Of a stretch of DNA of 39,022 bases, positions 21,885 through 30,609 are shown in pieces. Positions within the stretch are counted from its first letter, which is position 1, and the number at the start of each line of letters is the position of its first letter. Location: positions 1-39,022 of the forward strand of contig CAZUSB010000003.1 of NCBI GenBank assembly GCA_964622895.1, read 5' to 3'. The notes under the pieces are model-generated. The model was not told the DNA's origin. It was given only the letters and a program-made list of their open reading frames with translations, and did not search any database. Source of the stretch: JAGOZV01 sp964622895. Lineage in GTDB: Bacteria > Patescibacteriota > Saccharimonadia > Saccharimonadales > Saccharimonadaceae. The position numbers and the translations under genes are program-made.

Positions 21885-22787
21885 TTGAAAAACTTTTTTA
21901 GCGCAGCAATACTTAGATTAACATTTAGCTATCTCGTTATATTAATGAGTGTATCTGTTCTGCTCAGCGGTATTATATATGTTGTTATGTATCGCGAGTT
22001 GTCGAGTAATTTATCTAGCTTGTATTTATTAAATTTAACAATTTTAATAATTGGCGGCATAACAAGTTATTTAATCGCGAAAAAAACTATAGGTTCGTTA
22101 GAAAAATCGCAAAATTCACAGATACGCTTTATTGCTGATGCCAGTCATGAACTAAAAACTCCACTAACTGCCTTAAAATCAGAGATAGAAGCAACACTTT
22201 ATTATAAAAAATCTACAAAAGAAGATTTCAAAAGAGCCCTAGAAAGTGCCGTAGAAGAAGCAGACAAAATGTCAGAATTAACATCTATGCTCTTGGAGCT
22301 TTCCAGAGTTAATACACTCGGCTACGACGAAAAACCAGTCGAAATAAATCACGCTATACAAACCGTGGTAGATCGCAGTCAATTTAATGACAGAATTGAA
22401 TATAAATGTTCACGCCCAGCCTTTATGAAGGGCAATGAAGTGGCGCTTGAGACTGTCTTTAGCATCCTGATTGATAACGCCTTAAAATATAGTCTAAAAA
22501 AGTCCAAGATTTATGTTGGTGTAACCCAATCTAACTCACGCATCATGATCAAAATAACAAATCAAGGTCAAGGGATTACTAAAAAAGACATGGAGCACAT
22601 ATTTGATCATTTTTATCAAGGCGGTGGAAGTGGCGTCAAAAAATCAGGATACGGTATGGGGCTAGCTTTAGCAAAAGAAATCACCGAACACCATAGCGGA
22701 CATATAAATGTAAAAAGTACAACAGGCGAAAGCACAACATTTACAGTCGTTCTGCCAAAAAACAGTCGGAACTTAAGCGTTATCTAA
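21885..22787 (+). CDS. Sensor histidine kinase with almost no extracellular domain
   Basis: Partner of the upstream regulator, 300 residues, starting at TTG. Two membrane helices (about 10-33 and 44-64) are joined by a loop of roughly 10-12 residues, and no HAMP domain follows. The HisKA helix has His88 in DASHELKTPLTA. The ATPase domain has ILIDNALKYS, the G1-like NQGQGIT, FDHFYQGGG and GYGMGLALAKEI. This is the layout of intramembrane-sensing kinases, which often sense cell envelope stress through a partner transporter. The first Asp of the usual D-x-G-x-G box is replaced (NQGQG), though Asn/Gln variants occur in active kinases. The start is uncertain, but the TTG keeps the first helix whole. 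Confidence 0.87.
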   Translation: MKNFFSAAILRLTFSYLVILMSVSVLLSGIIYVVMYRELSSNLSSLYLLNLTILIIGGITSYLIAKKTIGSLEKSQNSQIRFIADASHELKTPLTALKSEIEATLYYKKSTKEDFKRALESAVEEADKMSELTSMLLELSRVNTLGYDEKPVEINHAIQTVVDRSQFNDRIEYKCSRPAFMKGNEVALETVFSILIDNALKYSLKKSKIYVGVTQSNSRIMIKITNQGQGITKKDMEHIFDHFYQGGGSGVKKSGYGMGLALAKEITEHHSGHINVKSTTGESTTFTVVLPKNSRNLSVI

Positions 22788-22804
22788 GGTTAATTTTTTA
22801 TACT
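22772..22804 (+). promoter_or_regulatory. Candidate regulator site and promoter before the GreA-like gene
   Basis: CTTAAG, N5, TCTAAG (22772-22788) repeats the 11-bp spacing of the site at 21160-21177, though less perfectly. TATACT (22799-22804) follows 10 nt later. The leader would be about 48 nt and ends in the strong site AAAGGAGGG. It suggests the GreA-like gene belongs to the same regulon. Confidence 0.35.
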
Positions 22805-22857
22805 ATTTATAGCTCAAGCAACAATAGCTAGAGTTAATAAAAAAAGGAGGGTTTATT

Positions 22858-23319
22858 ATGAACACCACCATCACATTAAGTAAAAAGGGTCTAAAAGAGC
22901 TCAAAAAATCCATCACCAAACTAGAAAAAGAGCTTGCCAGCACCCGAGCTGGTTTAAAAGATATGGATAAAGATTTATCACGTGAGGGGCAACTTGAGAG
23001 AGTAGAGGCTGTTGCGGTTCTTCAAGCGATTGAACTGGAATTACTAGAAAAAAGGAGCCTACTGAAAAATTCACGCTTAGCCACGAAAAAGCCGAATCCA
23101 GTAAAAATTGCTATCGGTTCGGTTGTTGAACTAATAGATCGACATGGGAAAAAACTTAAAATTACAATCGTTGAAAGCGTAGAAGCTAATCCCTTTGATG
23201 GCCGAGTCTCTATTAAGAGTCCCTTAGGTATGGAGCTGCTTGGGCGCACCATAAAAGAGACAATTGAATTCACCACTCGCAAAGGCCAACAAAAATTACA
23301 AATACTCGCCATCCATTAA
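22858..23319 (+). CDS. GreA/GreB-like transcript cleavage factor with an altered tip
   Basis: A 153-residue protein with the Gre plan. An N-terminal antiparallel coiled coil (residues 8-70) reaches into the RNA polymerase secondary channel. The C-terminal FKBP-like domain (about 80-153) has the family text IGSVVELIDRHGKKLKITIVE and SIKSPLGMELLGRTIKE. At the coil tip, normal GreA has DLxENAEY with the catalytic acidic pair Asp41 and Glu44. Here the tip reads DLSREGQLERVEA (39-51): the Asp is kept, but Arg stands where Glu44 would be, and the NAEY block is gone. It may therefore be a Gre paralogue that blocks or modulates the channel and does not stimulate cleavage. Ribosome binding site AAAGGAGGG. 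Confidence 0.8.
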   Translation: MNTTITLSKKGLKELKKSITKLEKELASTRAGLKDMDKDLSREGQLERVEAVAVLQAIELELLEKRSLLKNSRLATKKPNPVKIAIGSVVELIDRHGKKLKITIVESVEANPFDGRVSIKSPLGMELLGRTIKETIEFTTRKGQQKLQILAIH

Positions 23320-23324
23320 AATGC

Positions 23325-23330
23325 TATAAT
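23325..23330 (+). promoter_or_regulatory. -10 box for the P-type ATPase
   Basis: TATAAT ends 7 nt before the ATG at 23338; no ribosome binding site, no clear -35. Leaderless type. Confidence 0.5.
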
Positions 23331-23337
23331 AGAGCTA

Positions 23338-25848
23338 ATGCTTTATTATAACAAAACATCTTCTAGAGTTTTAGAGGAGCTAAACAGTGATATAAACGGC
23401 TTAGGCACTAGTGCCGTAAGGTCTGCTGAAGCAAAATACGGTAAAAATGAAATAGTCTTCGAAACAACGCCTTTATGGCGCAAATTGGCTGAGCCCTTCA
23501 CTGATATTTTTGTTGTCATTTTACTAATCGCGGTAATCCTTAGTGTCATAATGCACGAATATATAGACGCTGTCGTTATATCAGTTATTATAGCTATAAA
23601 CATTGGTATCGATTATGCGCAAAAATTTTCTACGGCAAAAATTTTAAATTCTTTACGAGACCAAGCTACTCAAGAAGTAACTGTTAAACGAAATCTCGAA
23701 TTTATAAAAATAAAAGAGACCGATCTTGTTCCAGGAGATATTGTTATGCTTGCAGAAGGTAATCGTATTCCGGCCGACATTCGCATAATAGACTCGGCCT
23801 CTCTTTTTGTAAACGAATCCGCCTTAACCGGAGAATCGCTGCCTATTGTCAAAAACGAGAAAGCTATTCGCGGTATTAAAGATGTGTACGACCAAACAAA
23901 CATGTTATTCCAAGGGACGTTCGTCACTTCTGGCACATGCACGGGCGTAGTCTGCAATACTGGTGGGAACACCGAGTTCAGTAAAATTGCCAAACTAGTA
24001 AATGTTGAGTCAGAGAAAAATCCAATTCAAAAAAAGATAACAAAACTAGTTAGCCAAATTATATTAATGGTGCTTGCGGTAGCAATAATTACATTCGCGC
24101 TGCTCTTACTTCGTGGAGAAAATATTTTAGAAGCACTACGTTTTGTTTTGGCACTATCTGTATCAGCCGTTCCAGAAGGACTGCCGATAACCGTATCTAT
24201 AATACTTGCGCTAGGCATGCGCACAATGGCTCGTCACAATGCCCTGGTTACAAACATGCGCTCTTTAGAAGTTATTGGATCTGTAAATGTTATTGCAACC
24301 GACAAAACCGGAACATTATCAAAAAATCAACTGGTCATTCAAGAGTTATGGCAGGCACCGTTGACACACCCTATATTTAGTATAGAAGAAGCCGTGTCGC
24401 TAAGCCAAACCATCACGACTGGGGAAAACCCCGATCCTTTAGATGCAGTTATAGAAAAATATGCAGAGAATAAGGTAAAACCGCCACTAGAGCTGGTTCA
24501 AGCCATGCCCTTTGTACAAGAACTTACACTAAGTGGCAATGTTTATAAAGACAATACGTTTTATTATTGCGCGTTAAAAGGATCCCCCGAAAAAATGATT
24601 TTAATTTCAGATTTAACTGAAGAAGAAAGAGAACAGGCAAATCACACCTTAAATCATTTTACCAACCAAGGTTTTAGGGTTATTGCGCTTGGCATGTTAA
24701 AAACAAAAAAGTCTTTTGCTAAACTCGAGGCTATTGCTAAGCAAAAAAATATCCAGTTAATTGGTTTTCTCGCGATTGCCGACGAGTTAAGACCAGAGTC
24801 AAAGTCTTCTGTAAAAATGGTTAAAGATGCTGGCATCTCTGTTCATATGATTACGGGCGATCACGCCAATACAGCGTACACAATAGGTAAGAATCTAGGC
24901 ATTGCAAGCAACCCAGATCAGGTCTTAGATTCAAGCAAAATAGATCAATTAACTTCTCATGAAGATATTAAAAAATTCAAGGTATTTTCGCGCATTATGC
25001 CTGAAGACAAATTTCGTATACTTTCTTTACTAAAAAGAGGGGATATTGTTGCCATGACGGGAGATGGCGTAAATGATGCACCGGCTTTGTCTAACGCACA
25101 TGTTGGCATCGCCATGGGGGATGGTTCGCAAATTGCTAAAGATGCTAGCGACATAATTATATTAGACAATAACTTCGAAACTGTAGCAACGGCAATAAAG
25201 CAGGGAAGAATTATTATAGATAATATTAAACGTATTATCGTTTATCTTCTTTCTACAAATGCTGGTGAAGTAATCACGATGGTAACAGCATTGCTTGTTG
25301 GCTGGCCTGCGCCACTTTTGCCAATTCAAATTTTATGGGTAAACATAGTAACAGACACTACTATGGTAATTCCCCTAGGACTAGAGCCAGGAGAAAAAAA
25401 TATTATGACACGCAAGCCCTCTTCGCCAAATGCCCCTATATTAAGTCGCTTTATGATAATAAGAATGCTTATCACATCTTTGACTATCGCTTTCACTACA
25501 CTCTTTGTCTACGGATTTTTCTTAAACAAAGCAGACCAAAGTTATGCCCAAAGCGCAGCCTTTTTGGCTTTGGTAGTTACGCAATGGGCAAACGCCTTCG
25601 CCATGAGAAGCCATACCGAATCTGCTTTTTCTAGACTAAAAGTAAAAAATAAAGTGTTCTGGGGTATGCTAGCTGCGTCTATTTTAATACAATTCGCTGT
25701 CCTTGAGACCCCACTCGGACAATTACTGCATATAACGCCTCTTCACTATAGCGACTTTGCTTTGATTGCGCTTATCGCTTTTGTGGTGCCAATTGCAGTT
25801 TCTGAAATTCAAAAGTATATAGAAAAACGTCATCAAATTGAAATCTGA
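23338..25848 (+). CDS. P2-type (Ca2+-type) cation-transporting ATPase
   Basis: An 836-residue ion pump. Domains in order: N-terminal cation ATPase domain with YGKNEI, helices M1-M2, actuator with LTGESLP, helices M3-M4 with the ion-binding PEGLP, phosphorylation site DKTGTLSKNQ (Asp322), a nucleotide domain with KGSPE, the hinge MTGDGVNDAPAL, and M5-M10. M6 reads NIVTDTTM, keeping the Asn, Thr and Asp that bind Ca2+ in site II of SERCA/SPCA pumps, so Ca2+ or Mn2+ export is likely. M5 has NAGEV. It is shorter than SERCA and close to bacterial Ca2+-ATPases. It ends in TGA, 26 nt before the next ABC gene. Confidence 0.9.
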   Translation: MLYYNKTSSRVLEELNSDINGLGTSAVRSAEAKYGKNEIVFETTPLWRKLAEPFTDIFVVILLIAVILSVIMHEYIDAVVISVIIAINIGIDYAQKFSTAKILNSLRDQATQEVTVKRNLEFIKIKETDLVPGDIVMLAEGNRIPADIRIIDSASLFVNESALTGESLPIVKNEKAIRGIKDVYDQTNMLFQGTFVTSGTCTGVVCNTGGNTEFSKIAKLVNVESEKNPIQKKITKLVSQIILMVLAVAIITFALLLLRGENILEALRFVLALSVSAVPEGLPITVSIILALGMRTMARHNALVTNMRSLEVIGSVNVIATDKTGTLSKNQLVIQELWQAPLTHPIFSIEEAVSLSQTITTGENPDPLDAVIEKYAENKVKPPLELVQAMPFVQELTLSGNVYKDNTFYYCALKGSPEKMILISDLTEEEREQANHTLNHFTNQGFRVIALGMLKTKKSFAKLEAIAKQKNIQLIGFLAIADELRPESKSSVKMVKDAGISVHMITGDHANTAYTIGKNLGIASNPDQVLDSSKIDQLTSHEDIKKFKVFSRIMPEDKFRILSLLKRGDIVAMTGDGVNDAPALSNAHVGIAMGDGSQIAKDASDIIILDNNFETVATAIKQGRIIIDNIKRIIVYLLSTNAGEVITMVTALLVGWPAPLLPIQILWVNIVTDTTMVIPLGLEPGEKNIMTRKPSSPNAPILSRFMIIRMLITSLTIAFTTLFVYGFFLNKADQSYAQSAAFLALVVTQWANAFAMRSHTESAFSRLKVKNKVFWGMLAASILIQFAVLETPLGQLLHITPLHYSDFALIALIAFVVPIAVSEIQKYIEKRHQIEI

Positions 25849-25862
25849 TATTAAGACAGGAG

Positions 25863-25868
25863 TATAAT
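25863..25868 (+). promoter_or_regulatory. -10 box for the MacB-like ABC pair
   Basis: TATAAT ends 6 nt before the ATG at 25875. A possible -35 TTGAAA (25838-25843) has a long 19-nt spacer. One ATTAAG half-site (25850-25855) lies between them. Confidence 0.5.
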
Positions 25869-25874
25869 AAACAT

Positions 25875-26570
25875 ATGGAAGAAAAAAATAATACCATAAT
25901 TCAATTAAAAAAGGTTGGACGTTCTTACGGCAAGAAGAGTAATAAATTTGATGCTTTAAAAAATATTAATTTAACTATCACTAAGGGTGAGTCTGTGGCT
26001 ATAATTGGCAAAAGCGGTTCTGGAAAATCTACTTTAATGCACATTCTAGCTTTATTAGACAAACCAACAGCTGGCGAGATATTCATTAAAGGCACTCCCG
26101 CAAATAAATTATCAACTAGTAATTTAAACAAAATTCGTAATAAAAGTTTTGGTTTCGTTTTTCAGTCTTTTTTCATGAATGCCAACGACAGCGTTCTTAG
26201 CAATGTAATGGTGCCTTTGGTTATAGCTGGCGTTCCCTATAGGAAACGTAAAGAAAAAGCTATTGCAGCACTAAAAAGCGTGGGTCTTATAGATAAAATT
26301 AATTCTAAGGCAAACGACCTTTCTGGCGGACAAAAACAAAGGGTGTGTATTGCTCGAGCAATTGTCAATAGTCCATCAGTTATTTTTGCAGATGAGCCAA
26401 CTGGCAACTTAGATAGCAAAACTGGCGAAAAGGTTAAGAACTTATTATTTGGCTTAAACAAAAAACGTGGAATAACTTTAGTTATCGTTACTCACGATCC
26501 AGATTTAGCAAATCTATGCGACAGACAAATCTACATCAAAGATGGCGAAATACAACAGGAGACAAAATAA
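25875..26570 (+). CDS. MacB/LolD-type ABC transporter ATPase
   Basis: A 231-residue ATPase. Walker A GKSGSGKST (about 44-52), Q-loop FVFQSFFMNAN, signature LSGGQKQRV, Walker B VIFADEPTGNLDS and the H-loop in VIVTHD all fit the MacB/LolD/FtsE subgroup. These proteins power mechanotransmission or lipoprotein and antimicrobial peptide handling without moving the substrate through a pore. The stop overlaps the permease start (TAATG), so the two are a functional pair. It has no ribosome binding site but a close -10 box. Confidence 0.93.
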   Translation: MEEKNNTIIQLKKVGRSYGKKSNKFDALKNINLTITKGESVAIIGKSGSGKSTLMHILALLDKPTAGEIFIKGTPANKLSTSNLNKIRNKSFGFVFQSFFMNANDSVLSNVMVPLVIAGVPYRKRKEKAIAALKSVGLIDKINSKANDLSGGQKQRVCIARAIVNSPSVIFADEPTGNLDSKTGEKVKNLLFGLNKKRGITLVIVTHDPDLANLCDRQIYIKDGEIQQETK

Positions 26571-27883
26571 TGAAAATTTTAGACACGTTAAAATCGGCTA
26601 ATTCTAACTTAGCGCGAAACAAGGTTCGCACCACATTAACTATTATAGCTATTTTTGTGGGTGCATTTACGCTAGCCCTTACTACTGGAATAAACACTGG
26701 GGTAAATCGCTACATAGATGCTCAACTAGGAAGTATTGGCGGAGAAAACACCTTAATTATCATGCCTAAGCCTGCCGAAGACCCCATGGATAGCTTGAAT
26801 AGTGATGAAGCTAAAGAATACAAACCAAAGGCTGAATCGGACTTAGAGCAATCTGCCACAAGCATGGCTGCATCAATGAAACCGATTTCAGAAGCCACCT
26901 TAAACAAAGTTAGAGAAATTAATGGAATTGAGTCTGTCTCGTTTTACAATTCTCCAAGCGTAGACTTTATTGCCAGCTCAAATACAAATAAAAAATTTGT
27001 TATTACACTAAATGAAGTAATTCCTGGCATAACAGCAGATATGGAAGTAGGAGTAGAACCAAACTCCAACAGCAACAAGCCGGAAATTTCTATAGAACCT
27101 AAGTTTGTAGAAAGCCTTGGTTTTAGCAGCAGCAATGATGCACTGGGTCAAGAGGTCTCAATTGGAGCTACTAACTCTATAACAGGCGAACAAAAGACTA
27201 TAAAAGCAACGATCACGGGTGTTCAAGCTAAGTCATTAATGAACGATGGCATGTCTTACGTTAACCCCGCACTAACAAAACAAGTCAGCGAAATCACCAG
27301 AATTGGAACAGATGATATTCCAGCAAGTAATTTCGCGGCCGTAGCTGTTTTGCAAGACAATCTTTCTAACGAAGAAAAAGATGCTATTAAAAATAAATTA
27401 AGCAACCTTGGGTTATTAGCAAGAACCGTAGATGATCAAATTGGCATAATAAGGTCTGTAATTAATGCTGTTACAGGAGTATTAACAATGTTTGCTGCAA
27501 TAGCATTGTTCGCTGCCAGCTTTGGCATTATTAATACTTTATATATGGCCGTTCAAGAAAGAACTCGCGAAATTGGACTAATGAAAGCTATGGGGCTAAG
27601 TAATGCTAAAGTCTTTATTACCTTCAGCCTTGAAGCAGTTATGATTGGCTTCTGGGGATCTGTACTGGGAGTAGGGGCTGCAATGCTAGCAGGAATTGGC
27701 ATAAATAATATTGCTCAAGAAAGCTTCTTGGGTGATCTAACTGGTTTTACTTTAGTTCAGTTCTCGGCGCAGAATATTGCAATAATAATTGGTATTATTT
27801 GTGTAATTGCGTTTCTTGCAGGAACGTTGCCGGCAGTAAGAGCATCTAAATTAAATCCAATTGAAGCACTTAGATACGAATAG
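26570..27883 (+). CDS. MacB-like ABC permease (FtsX domain)
   Basis: A 437-residue permease with four membrane helices. One comes near the N-terminus (about 23-43, TTLTIIAIFVGAFTLALTTG). A large extracytoplasmic MacB_PCD domain of about 260 residues follows, and then three C-terminal helices in the FtsX block, with QERTREIGLMKAMGLSNAKV and the end ASKLNPIEALRYE. I start it at the ATG at 26570, overlapping the ATPase stop and preceded by AGGAG; a longer in-frame start upstream lies inside the ATPase gene and is rejected. It has no periplasmic or outer membrane partners nearby, as expected for a cell with one membrane. Confidence 0.93.
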   Translation: MKILDTLKSANSNLARNKVRTTLTIIAIFVGAFTLALTTGINTGVNRYIDAQLGSIGGENTLIIMPKPAEDPMDSLNSDEAKEYKPKAESDLEQSATSMAASMKPISEATLNKVREINGIESVSFYNSPSVDFIASSNTNKKFVITLNEVIPGITADMEVGVEPNSNSNKPEISIEPKFVESLGFSSSNDALGQEVSIGATNSITGEQKTIKATITGVQAKSLMNDGMSYVNPALTKQVSEITRIGTDDIPASNFAAVAVLQDNLSNEEKDAIKNKLSNLGLLARTVDDQIGIIRSVINAVTGVLTMFAAIALFAASFGIINTLYMAVQERTREIGLMKAMGLSNAKVFITFSLEAVMIGFWGSVLGVGAAMLAGIGINNIAQESFLGDLTGFTLVQFSAQNIAIIIGIICVIAFLAGTLPAVRASKLNPIEALRYE

Positions 27884-27884
27884 A

Positions 27885-27919
27885 ACTAACTTTTAATAAT
27901 TTTATTGTTAGTACTTTTT
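27885..27919 (+). terminator. Terminator between convergent genes
   Basis: ACTAAC (27885-27890) pairs with GTTAGT (27907-27912), and AATAA (27895-27899) with TTATT (27902-27906). TTTTT follows at 27915-27919. It ends the permease transcript. The 3' arm overlaps the atpC stop codon. The stem is AT-rich and bulged, so strength is uncertain. Confidence 0.5.
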
Positions 27920-28333
27920 ACGTCGTTTTAATTCAGCAACTTTTAGTTTAATGCGCTGCTTATTAATTAATTCGTGAGCTTTTTCTAGCTCAACCACACT
28001 ATCTGCTTCATCACGCATTTTAATGGCACGCTCTAGAGCTAATTTTGTCTCATCTTCTGAAATAGTTGCATCACTCTCAGCATCATCGACCAAAATCTTG
28101 ATCTCATTATTGGCAATCTCAACCACCCCACCTGTTATCGCAAATAAATCTATTTGTGAATTATTAGGGTCTTTTCGATGGTGCACTTTAACCATTCCAG
28201 GAACAGCCAGCGTCACTAACGCTTCGTGATCAGGATAAACCGCGATCTCTCCATCGGGTGTTGGGATATTAACCTGATAAATATCAGCCTCAAGCATTAT
28301 TCCAGATAATGTAATAAGCTTTAGGTTCATCAT
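27908..28333 (-). CDS. atpC: ATP synthase F1 subunit epsilon
   Basis: Rotor subunit of F1 that couples gamma to the c-ring and can inhibit hydrolysis. The 141-residue protein has the N-terminal beta-sandwich (TPDGEIAVYPDHEALVTLAVPG, IDLFAITGGVVEIANNEIKILVDDAE) and the C-terminal helical hairpin (LALERAIKMRDEAD...INKQRIKLKVAELKRRKK). The start follows the atpD stop directly (TAG then ATG). It is the last gene of the eight-gene ATP synthase operon, and its stop lies in the convergent terminator. Confidence 0.93.
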   Translation of the reverse strand: MMNLKLITLSGIMLEADIYQVNIPTPDGEIAVYPDHEALVTLAVPGMVKVHHRKDPNNSQIDLFAITGGVVEIANNEIKILVDDAESDATISEDETKLALERAIKMRDEADSVVELEKAHELINKQRIKLKVAELKRRKKY

Positions 28334-29725
28334 CTAGGCTTTACTCTCCGCAAGATGCTTCTTTTTAAGCGTGCCGTCAACCATATAGAACCAATTCTCT
28401 GGCTTATCATCGTATTTACCTGACAAAATATCCTCAGCATCAGTAATTGTGTCTTCAAGTTTGACATACACACCCTTGTTGCCGGTAAATTTTTCGGCAA
28501 CATGGAACGGCTGTGCTAAGAAGCGCTGTAAACGACGAGCTCGCTCGACTGTTTTTCTTTGCTCGTCTGACAATTCTTCCATACCTAAAATTGCGATTAT
28601 ATCTTGAAGTTCTTTATATTGCTGCAAAACACGTTGCACTTCTCGAGCAACTTTGTAATGTTTTTCACCCACAATTTCTGGGTCAAGACTAGTAGAGCTA
28701 CTACTTAAGACATCTACCGCTGGATAAATACCGATTTCTGTTAATGCACGATCCATCACGATAGTAGCATCTAAGTGGGCAAAAGTTGTGGCTGGCGCCG
28801 GGTCGGTAAGGTCGTCTGCTGGAACATAAACAGCTTGAACAGAAGTAATAGAACCCTTGTTAGTACTTGTAATACGTTCTTGTAAAGCACCCATTTCTTG
28901 CTGCAAATTTGGCTGATAACCAACCGCGCTTGGCAAGCGACCCAAAAGTGCAGATACCTCAGAGCCAGCTTGTGTATAACGATAAATATTATCTATAAAC
29001 AATAGAACGTCTTTTCCTTCGTCGCGAAACGCCTCAGCCATCGCTAGTCCCGACAAAGCCACACGAAGACGTGCTCCTGGCGGTTCATTCATCTGACCAA
29101 ATACAAGACTGGTTTTGTCTAACACGCCAGCTTCTTCCATTTCATAATACAAATCGTTGCCTTCACGAGTTCGCTCACCAACACCAGCAAACACTGAATT
29201 CCCACTATGGTATTTTGCGATGTTATTTATCAGCTCAGTAATTAAAACAGTTTTACCAACACCTGCTCCCGCAAACAATCCTGCTTTTCCACCTTTAGAT
29301 AGGGGAGCGATCAAGTCAACTACTTTGATGCCAGTTTCTAAAACCTCAGTTTTATTTGACTGCTCAGACAAAGATGGGGGCAGGGCATGGATTGGGGCAG
29401 TTTTGCCAGTTGGCGCTTTCTTGCCATCAATCGGCTGCCCAACCACATTAAACATTCGCCCTTGAGTTTCTTTACCTACTGGAACATGAATTGGTGCGCC
29501 TGTAGCCTCTACTTTATCTCCACGCTTCAAACCATCAGTTGTTGACATAGCGATAGCTCGTACCGTTGTTTCACTTAGGTGCTGGGAAACTTCAAGCGTC
29601 AGCACCTCTTTGTCTTTTATGACATGTAGTGCGTCGTTAATTGCCGGCAGGTCAGTTGAGCTATCAAACTCTACATCTACCACCACGCCAACTATTTGTG
29701 TAATTTTTCCTTGACTATTTTTCAT
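28334..29725 (-). CDS. atpD: ATP synthase F1 subunit beta
   Basis: Catalytic subunit of F1. At 463 residues it is the normal length. Walker A GAGVGKT lies at 153-159. GERTREGNDLYYEM carries the catalytic Glu, ALSGLAMAEAFRDEGKDVLLFIDNIYR is the Walker B region, and DPAPATTFAHLDAT and the DELSEEQ-like region (MEELSDEQRKTVERARR) follow. No key residue is missing. The ribosome binding site is AAAAGGAGAAA. The gene lies 11 nt after atpG. Confidence 0.97.
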   Translation of the reverse strand: MKNSQGKITQIVGVVVDVEFDSSTDLPAINDALHVIKDKEVLTLEVSQHLSETTVRAIAMSTTDGLKRGDKVEATGAPIHVPVGKETQGRMFNVVGQPIDGKKAPTGKTAPIHALPPSLSEQSNKTEVLETGIKVVDLIAPLSKGGKAGLFAGAGVGKTVLITELINNIAKYHSGNSVFAGVGERTREGNDLYYEMEEAGVLDKTSLVFGQMNEPPGARLRVALSGLAMAEAFRDEGKDVLLFIDNIYRYTQAGSEVSALLGRLPSAVGYQPNLQQEMGALQERITSTNKGSITSVQAVYVPADDLTDPAPATTFAHLDATIVMDRALTEIGIYPAVDVLSSSSTSLDPEIVGEKHYKVAREVQRVLQQYKELQDIIAILGMEELSDEQRKTVERARRLQRFLAQPFHVAEKFTGNKGVYVKLEDTITDAEDILSGKYDDKPENWFYMVDGTLKKKHLAESKA

Positions 29726-29736
29726 AATTTCTCCTT

Positions 29737-30609
29737 TTAGCTATTTAAGGCTTCTACTCCACCTGATATTTCTGATAATTCCTGCGTGACGGCAGCTTGA
29801 CGAGCTTTATTCATCACCAGCGTTAAATCGTCAATTAAATCTGATGCGTTATCAGTTGCTGATTTCATGGCGATCATTCTCTGACTATACTCGCTAGCTT
29901 TTGCATCTAATATCGCCTGATAAAGTTGGGCGCCAACTAGGCGATAAGCAATCACATCCAAAACTTGACTGTGGGATGGTTCGTATTTTGCCTCGGAAAC
30001 ACTCTGGCTAACATTACGCGCTTTTGTAAATCCGGCTGGAAAAAGCCTCATCGTGGTCGGCTTCTGCACCAGGGTGCTTGTGAATTTAGTATATATTATA
30101 TCGACAGCATCTACCTGTTTATTCAAAAACAAATCGCGCGCTTGATCTAAGATCGCATAGAGCTCACGTCCACTTGGTTGATCGGCAAAATTTTCATAAA
30201 CACCAATAACATTACTATCTTCTAGTTTCGTCACGAATTGCGCTGGCCGACGACCAATCGCAATCGTCTGGTTTCCGATATTATCCTCTTTGTCTTTTAT
30301 GAGCTGTTTTATATAAAGCTTGTGAATATTACTATTATATGCACCAGCTAAGCCTCGGTCAGACGCAATAATAATTATCAAACGATTTTTAATCGGCCGT
30401 ACAGTAAAAAGCGGGTGATTCTCTGTACCTTCTTTAGCAACGAGATGTGTTAACAGCTCAGTAGCTGTTTTTGTATAGGGCGCTGAAGCTTTTTCACTAC
30501 TAAGAGCACGACGCATTTTGCTGGCCGAAACCAATTGCATCGCTTTAGTAACTTGTTTTGTATTTGTTACTGATCGGATACGTGATTTTAAAGCTTGAGT
30601 TTGCGCCAT
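29737..30609 (-). CDS. atpG: ATP synthase F1 subunit gamma
   Basis: Central rotor stalk of F1. The 290-residue protein begins with the long N-terminal helix (LKSRIRSVTNTKQVTKAMQLVSASKMRRA). The Rossmann-like middle has IIIIASDRGLAGAYNSNI, and the C-terminal helix has QRMIAMKSATDNASDLIDDLTLVMNKARQAAVTQELSEI. All are typical. It follows atpA with no gap (TAA then ATG). Confidence 0.95.
   Translation of the reverse strand: MAQTQALKSRIRSVTNTKQVTKAMQLVSASKMRRALSSEKASAPYTKTATELLTHLVAKEGTENHPLFTVRPIKNRLIIIIASDRGLAGAYNSNIHKLYIKQLIKDKEDNIGNQTIAIGRRPAQFVTKLEDSNVIGVYENFADQPSGRELYAILDQARDLFLNKQVDAVDIIYTKFTSTLVQKPTTMRLFPAGFTKARNVSQSVSEAKYEPSHSQVLDVIAYRLVGAQLYQAILDAKASEYSQRMIAMKSATDNASDLIDDLTLVMNKARQAAVTQELSEISGGVEALNS

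Noticed and set aside
26516..26569. Longer start for the MacB-like permease
   Set aside because: It lies wholly in the ATPase gene in another frame; ATG 26570 has AGGAG and the usual TAATG overlap.
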